The notes under the pieces are model-generated. The model saw nothing but the letters and a program-made list of their open reading frames with translations. It did no database searches and was not told the DNA's origin. This document shows positions 4,601-6,878 of a stretch of DNA of 6,878 nt, in pieces. Made by a program: the position numbers and the translations under genes. The stretch's first letter is position 1, and each line of letters begins with the position of its first letter. This DNA is from Candidatus Poribacteria bacterium (GTDB lineage: Bacteria > Poribacteria > WGA-4E > GCA-2687025): assembly GCA_002687025.1 (NCBI GenBank), contig NYZG01000300.1, positions 1 to 6,878 of the forward strand, read 5' to 3'.

Positions 4601-6878
4601 CCGTAGTGGTGGCGAACACGAACCGGCCTCCGGTGCTGGCAGCCGTGGCGCAGCAGACCCTAAGCGAAGGGGAGGCATGGTCGCTCACACTTGCCGCGAC
4701 GGACGAGGACGCGGACGACACACTCGTCTACACCCTCACCGGCTCGCCGCCGGGGATGACGTTCGATCCGGGATCCGCGACGATTCGGTGGACGCCCTCG
4801 TTCCGCCAGGCCGCGACGCACACCGTCACGGCGACGGTGCGCGACCGCGATCCCGCCGGGGTCGCGAGCCGCGAGATACGTCTCGTGGTGCTCGATGTGA
4901 ACCGACAGCCGGTGATGCAAAACATCAGCGCTCCGAGCGGGCTGATCGAGGGCTCGCCGATCGTCTTCACCGTGCGCGCCGTCGATCCCGACGCCGACAA
5001 CACCCTGACGTACCGCGTCAACCCTAGCCCCGCGGGCGTCAGCCTGGCGCAGGCGACCGGGGCGTTCCGCTGGACGCCGCAGGTAGGGCAGGCGGGAGAA
5101 TACAACCTGACGTTCACGGTCGACGATGGTGAAGGCGGCACGGACACCGCTCGGGTGACGCTCGACGTCGAGGAACTGGACAACGAGCCGCCGACAGGTT
5201 CTATCGCGCTCGACGGCGGCACGGAGGTGGACGGCGTCCTCCTCGTCGATACGGCGACCGTGACGCTGGCGCTGGAGGCGGAGGACAACCGCAGTTCGCT
5301 CTCTAACATCGAGATGCAGATCCGCAACGCAGGTGGCACGTTCTCGGATGCCGAGCCCGTGGCGGACACGAAGGAGTGGGATGTCTCGCCAAGCGATGGC
5401 GAGAAGACCGTCCAGGTGCGCTTCGAGGACGAGTTCGGCAACCGTTCCGAGGAGTTCGAGGTGGTGTTCACGCTCGACACGACGCCGCCACAGATCGCGC
5501 ATACCCGCGTGACGGCAGCGGAGGCGGGCGAGTCGATCGAGATCGTCGCGAGCGTCACGGACGAGACGTCCACCACGGCGCGTCTCTTCTACCGTCCCGG
5601 CGGCTCGGACGACTTCACCAGCGCCAACATGCCGGGCGACGACTCGGTGAAGGGAACCATTCCGTCCTCCGCCGCCGACGAGGGTGTCGCATACTACATT
5701 GAGGTCGAGGACGCGCTCGGCCACTCGGCGACGTTCCCCGCGGGCGGCGCCGAGAACCCGATCGGCGTGGCGGTTTCTGGCGACATCACGCAGACGGCGA
5801 CTTTCCCGCCGGACGCCTGGCATATATTCTCGGTGCCGCTCGCGAGCGCCCCCGGCCAACTCACCGACCTGCTCAACGCCGCGCTCGCCGCTGGCGAGTG
5901 GTCAGCGAACACGTGGAACGGCCAGAGCACCGTGGCGACGACACCGACGGTGAAGGCGGGTCAGGCGTTCTGGCTGACAACGAAGAAGCCGTTGCAACTC
6001 GACATCCAGGGCGTCATGGCCGACCCGGCGAAGCCACCGACGATCACCGTGCGCCAGGGCTGGAACCTGGTCGGCAACCCGTATGTGTATCCCGTTCCGT
6101 TTGGCAACGTGAAAGCGGTCGTTGATGGGCAGCCGCTGGGGCTGGACGAGGGCGGCACGGCCGTGTTGCGGCAGCGCTTCTGGCGATGGTCCGACACGTC
6201 CTCGAACGATGTCACCGACGGCGACTACGAGCTGGAGACGGCGCTCAGCGCGACCTGGGAGCCTTGGGAAGGCTATTGGGTCCTCGCCGACGCTCCTGGG
6301 ACGCTCGTGGTGGAGCCGTTCGGACGTCTGGTGGCGGCATCGCCGTCGGCGGCGCCAGTGGCCGCGCCCTCGTGGTCCGCCACGCTGGAGCTGAACGGCT
6401 CTACGGGCGTGTCCCGAGTGCGGCTGGCCGTGGCGGATTCGTCCGCGGCGGGTTACGACGCTCTTGACGTCGAGCAGCCGCCGACACCGTCGGACGTGCG
6501 TCTGTCTCTCCTGCAGGGAGGGATGCCCTACCAGCGGCTGTCACTGCCGGCCGCGCAAGGGGAGTGGACGTGGGACGCCGAGGCCGTCACCGGCCGCGAC
6601 GCCACGCTGGCTCTGACTTCCACGCTGCCGGACGGCTATCGCCTGTACGCCGAGGACACCATGACCGGCCTCCGCACGCTCCTGACGCGCGGCGCCACCA
6701 TGCGACTCAGGGCCGGCGAACGCGCGCTGCGGTTGCGCATGACGCGCGAGCGGCTCGGGGCCGATGTGGTGGGACTGGCGCCGACACGCACGCAGCTCCT
6801 CGCCAACTACCCTAACCCGTTCAACCCCGAGACGTGGATTCCGTTCACTCTCGCCGCGGAGGCCGACGTGGTGGTCAA
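1537..6878 (+). CDS. Giant secreted multi-domain Ig-repeat protein, 3' end beyond the window
   Basis: The frame runs from ATG 1537 to the window end without a stop, giving 1780 complete codons plus two bases. Residues 1-32 are a signal peptide ending TARA before DVVLPDL. Residues 33-417 are a carbohydrate-binding-like region containing a PA14/lectin-like insert at about 199-293. Residues 424-1215 hold eight cadherin/He_PIG-like repeats, most joined by an N-R-x-P linker. Residues 1216-1316 and 1317-1408 are two further Ig-like domains separated by DTTPP. Residues 1423-1595 form a Trp-rich module with WNLVGNPY at 1509-1516 and PWEGYWV at 1576-1582. Residues 1606-1747 are beta-rich (GYDALDVEQPPTPSDVRL; LPDGYRLYAEDTMTG). 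Residues 1754-1770 carry LLANYPNPFNPETWIPF, the start of a sorting or FlgD-like terminal domain, so roughly 60-80 residues are probably missing. I see no enzyme motif. A surface adhesin or extracellular glycan-binding role is inferred, and the ligand is unknown. Confidence 0.95.
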   Translation, partial: MRTHGDRRTAAIAAWAAAAVSSAAVLVGTARADVVLPDLVVLDENIDNAIRFLGAGDADALVTGDAYSGDEALQIEWGEGAAANHLPGLGYRIVETPRTDNEFRYLTFAWKKHVPTLIPEWLAFAVPNTGAATNAIFVDWVADVTDGEVFEEDITSPQLIRFNVGNNGVVPGFPDDLILDLPNPFQPRTIYSEGGVDLDFEFRPNVDNNNITAYLITYIRSERAKEVDLYVGSDDSIAVWLNGELVHVNPVDRGAEPDQDVIEGAALRRGRNILMLKVSEGGGSWGAFARFDDASGLTFSAHPGLAGAPLPDALPEDRLEASIQFGVLGVRTPDATLRLLQSDVRAKRSVGDDFQGFYHAGLEPARQPSIRISEFAPSQWTVVTRDLYQDWGAITVDGLAFLSVDGLPAAFDYVGFAKGEVPEPPAIALPPTMEFSPGNRITVAEDGTQTVVVTARDPNPEDTVTLRLQNIKGNTSSAGVKLGVGTLEPLPPWIRIEDVRPGNPARGVLSISPGFEDAGRYSFTVQAADNSRERLSTSAVLSVTVDDVNRDPAFIPLGAQTVSEGNTLRFTVIGQDPDGDDVTLGTAGLLPGSATFDPATGRFTWSPTFADSGAHTAIFTADDPRGGSTRMTVQISVSEENRPPAFDSAMNQEFQALVGKELLLAVQVSDADQDLVDVTLVDVPTGVIFDSASRSLLWTPTAAQEGAHTLTLAADDGRGGVTEGSVSITVSRNRPVWQPVSVTEVRETQEATFRAIPVHPDDLTMTMSFTSDPPLPSNVVLDEGDSMLFRWIPGYEDAGSYQLTFTAIDPLGLTADLRITLDVENFNRDPSVAVVPAQTATVSQPFVLSLDQFVSDPDADDLPRLSFAKGENAPSGVVISSTGQLEWSPSVGVAGEHIIPFIVSDPSFSSASGRVVVFVEAPPAFEFTPSAQPSVDEGGVAIVEVAALDGNTRDTVALEWVNESAVPSWVTWTATPGNPARATITLTPGFTDAGLSSERTVPLPIRAVDSSAAGLTAQATLTVVVANTNRPPVLAAVAQQTLSEGEAWSLTLAATDEDADDTLVYTLTGSPPGMTFDPGSATIRWTPSFRQAATHTVTATVRDRDPAGVASREIRLVVLDVNRQPVMQNISAPSGLIEGSPIVFTVRAVDPDADNTLTYRVNPSPAGVSLAQATGAFRWTPQVGQAGEYNLTFTVDDGEGGTDTARVTLDVEELDNEPPTGSIALDGGTEVDGVLLVDTATVTLALEAEDNRSSLSNIEMQIRNAGGTFSDAEPVADTKEWDVSPSDGEKTVQVRFEDEFGNRSEEFEVVFTLDTTPPQIAHTRVTAAEAGESIEIVASVTDETSTTARLFYRPGGSDDFTSANMPGDDSVKGTIPSSAADEGVAYYIEVEDALGHSATFPAGGAENPIGVAVSGDITQTATFPPDAWHIFSVPLASAPGQLTDLLNAALAAGEWSANTWNGQSTVATTPTVKAGQAFWLTTKKPLQLDIQGVMADPAKPPTITVRQGWNLVGNPYVYPVPFGNVKAVVDGQPLGLDEGGTAVLRQRFWRWSDTSSNDVTDGDYELETALSATWEPWEGYWVLADAPGTLVVEPFGRLVAASPSAAPVAAPSWSATLELNGSTGVSRVRLAVADSSAAGYDALDVEQPPTPSDVRLSLLQGGMPYQRLSLPAAQGEWTWDAEAVTGRDATLALTSTLPDGYRLYAEDTMTGLRTLLTRGATMRLRAGERALRLRMTRERLGADVVGLAPTRTQLLANYPNPFNPETWIPFTLAAEADVVV
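1633..2787 (+). other. Carbohydrate-binding-like region with a nested PA14/lectin-like module
   Basis: This covers residues 33-417 of the giant protein. The first part (AYSGDEALQI at 67-76, then GYRIVETP at 90-97 and EFRYLTFAWKK at 102-112) resembles the first half of a jelly-roll module that I recall from planctomycete and Poribacteria proteins. Its expected second half, WTVVTRDLYQDWG at 380-392 with FDYVGFAKG at 411-419, appears about 270 residues later. Between them, residues 199-293 have PA14/lectin-like hallmarks: GSDD at 232-235, WLNGE at 240-244, RGA at 253-255 and NILMLKVSEGGGSWGAF at 272-288. This fits a module inserted into a module. The family matches are from memory. Glycan binding is likely but unproven. 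Confidence 0.6.
2806..5181 (+). repeat. Eight tandem cadherin/He_PIG-like Ig repeats (protein-level)
   Basis: My repeat boundaries, in residues of the giant protein, are R1 424-548, R2 549-640, R3 641-732, R4 733-826, R5 827-921, R6 922-1028, R7 1029-1121 and R8 1122-1215. Most units begin with N-R-x-P, carry an Asp-rich loop near position 30, then a W-(T/S)-P strand and a (D)AG/EGAH-type turn, and end in a V-x-V strand. Asp-rich loops are DPDGDD in R2, DADQD in R3, DPDADD in R5, DEDADD in R7 and DPDADN in R8. R1 and R6 are longer, lack the N-R-x-P start and share a PGNPAR signature. R4 is the most degenerate (RWIPGYEDAG). In related proteins such repeats build long calcium-stiffened stalks. 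The DNA itself is diverged, so these are not recent nucleotide repeats. Confidence 0.85.
5182..5760 (+). other. Two further Ig-like domains of a different type
   Basis: These are residues 1216-1316 and 1317-1408 of the giant protein. They lack the W-(T/S)-P strand of the preceding array. The first ends with VVFTLDTTPP, a linker often seen between bacterial Ig-like domains. The second has a VTDET loop, an LFYRPGG strand, KGTIPSSAADEG and an AYYIEVEDALGHSA strand. It resembles the single Ig-like domain of the upstream TPR protein. Confidence 0.65.
5803..6321 (+). other. Trp-rich module made of two similar halves
   Basis: Residues 1424-1596 contain two similar halves. The first runs from AWHIFSVPLASAP (1427-1439) to GQAFWLTTKKPLQLDIQG (1475-1492). 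The second runs from GWNLVGNPYVYPVPF (1508-1522) to WEGYWVLADAPGTLVVEP (1577-1594). Each opens with a W-x-phi-x-S/G-x-P strand and ends with an aromatic-W-phi strand followed by a beta hairpin. Comparable WNLVGNPY and EGYWV strands occur just before C-terminal sorting domains in other large secreted proteins that I recall. No function is assigned. Confidence 0.55.
6796..6846 (+). other. NPFNPETWIPF motif: start of a C-terminal sorting/FlgD-like domain
   Basis: Residues 1754-1770 read LLANYPNPFNPETWIPF. The YPNPFNP(E/S)T core marks the start of C-terminal Ig-like domains (T9SS type A or FlgD-like) on secreted proteins of several phyla. The ETWIPF/Y variant is the form I associate with Poribacteria. 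The rest of the domain lies past the window edge, so the secretion route cannot be decided here. Confidence 0.8.

Noticed and set aside
4728..5576. Antisense open frame of 282 codons, Ser/Thr/Val-rich
   Set aside because: Its composition mirrors the complement of the sense codons. It has no signal peptide or motif and overlaps both the sense gene and another shadow frame.
4660..5859. Antisense open frame of 399 codons
   Set aside because: Arg/His-rich with no domain pattern. The opposite strand shows well-formed Ig repeats in this stretch.

Overview
This is a high-GC window that is almost entirely coding, with every supported gene on the + strand. Its proteins are secreted or membrane-attached and built from modules: a caspase-like tail with PEGA, a TPR plus Ig-like membrane protein, and a giant Ig-repeat protein. 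The giant protein carries a NYPNPFNPETWIPF motif near its far end. From memory, this combination recalls uncultivated lineages such as Candidatus Poribacteria, or relatives like Latescibacteria. The lineage is an inference, because no marker gene is present.

Layout. Positions 1-657 hold the 3' end of a gene that starts before the window. Its product seems to end with the last part of a caspase-like (peptidase C14) fold, then a helical stretch, then a PEGA-type domain. Positions 647-1498 overlap it by 11 bases and encode a 283-residue exported protein: signal peptide, TPR-like helices, one Ig-like domain, a late membrane helix and a Gly/Pro-rich tail. After 38 bases with no visible terminator or promoter, a giant reading frame starts at 1537 and is still open at 6878. 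It has 1780 complete codons and no stop.

The giant protein has a signal peptide and a carbohydrate-binding-like region into which a PA14/lectin-like module seems to be inserted. Eight cadherin/He_PIG-like repeats follow, several with Asp-rich calcium-type loops, and then two more Ig-like domains. After those comes a Trp-rich duplicated module, a beta-rich region and the start of a C-terminal sorting/FlgD-like domain.

The spacing suggests one transcription unit. A plausible reading is a cell-envelope locus: an envelope or regulatory protein (gene 1), a membrane-anchored TPR/Ig protein (gene 2) and a long secreted adhesin or glycan-binding fibre (gene 3). Gene 2 and gene 3 share a similar Ig-like domain, which supports a joint role. 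I see no RNA gene, mobile element, CRISPR array, phage part or recognisable defence operon. The most interesting points are the apparent three-repeat block duplication in the giant protein, its nested N-terminal architecture, and the link to a caspase-like gene.
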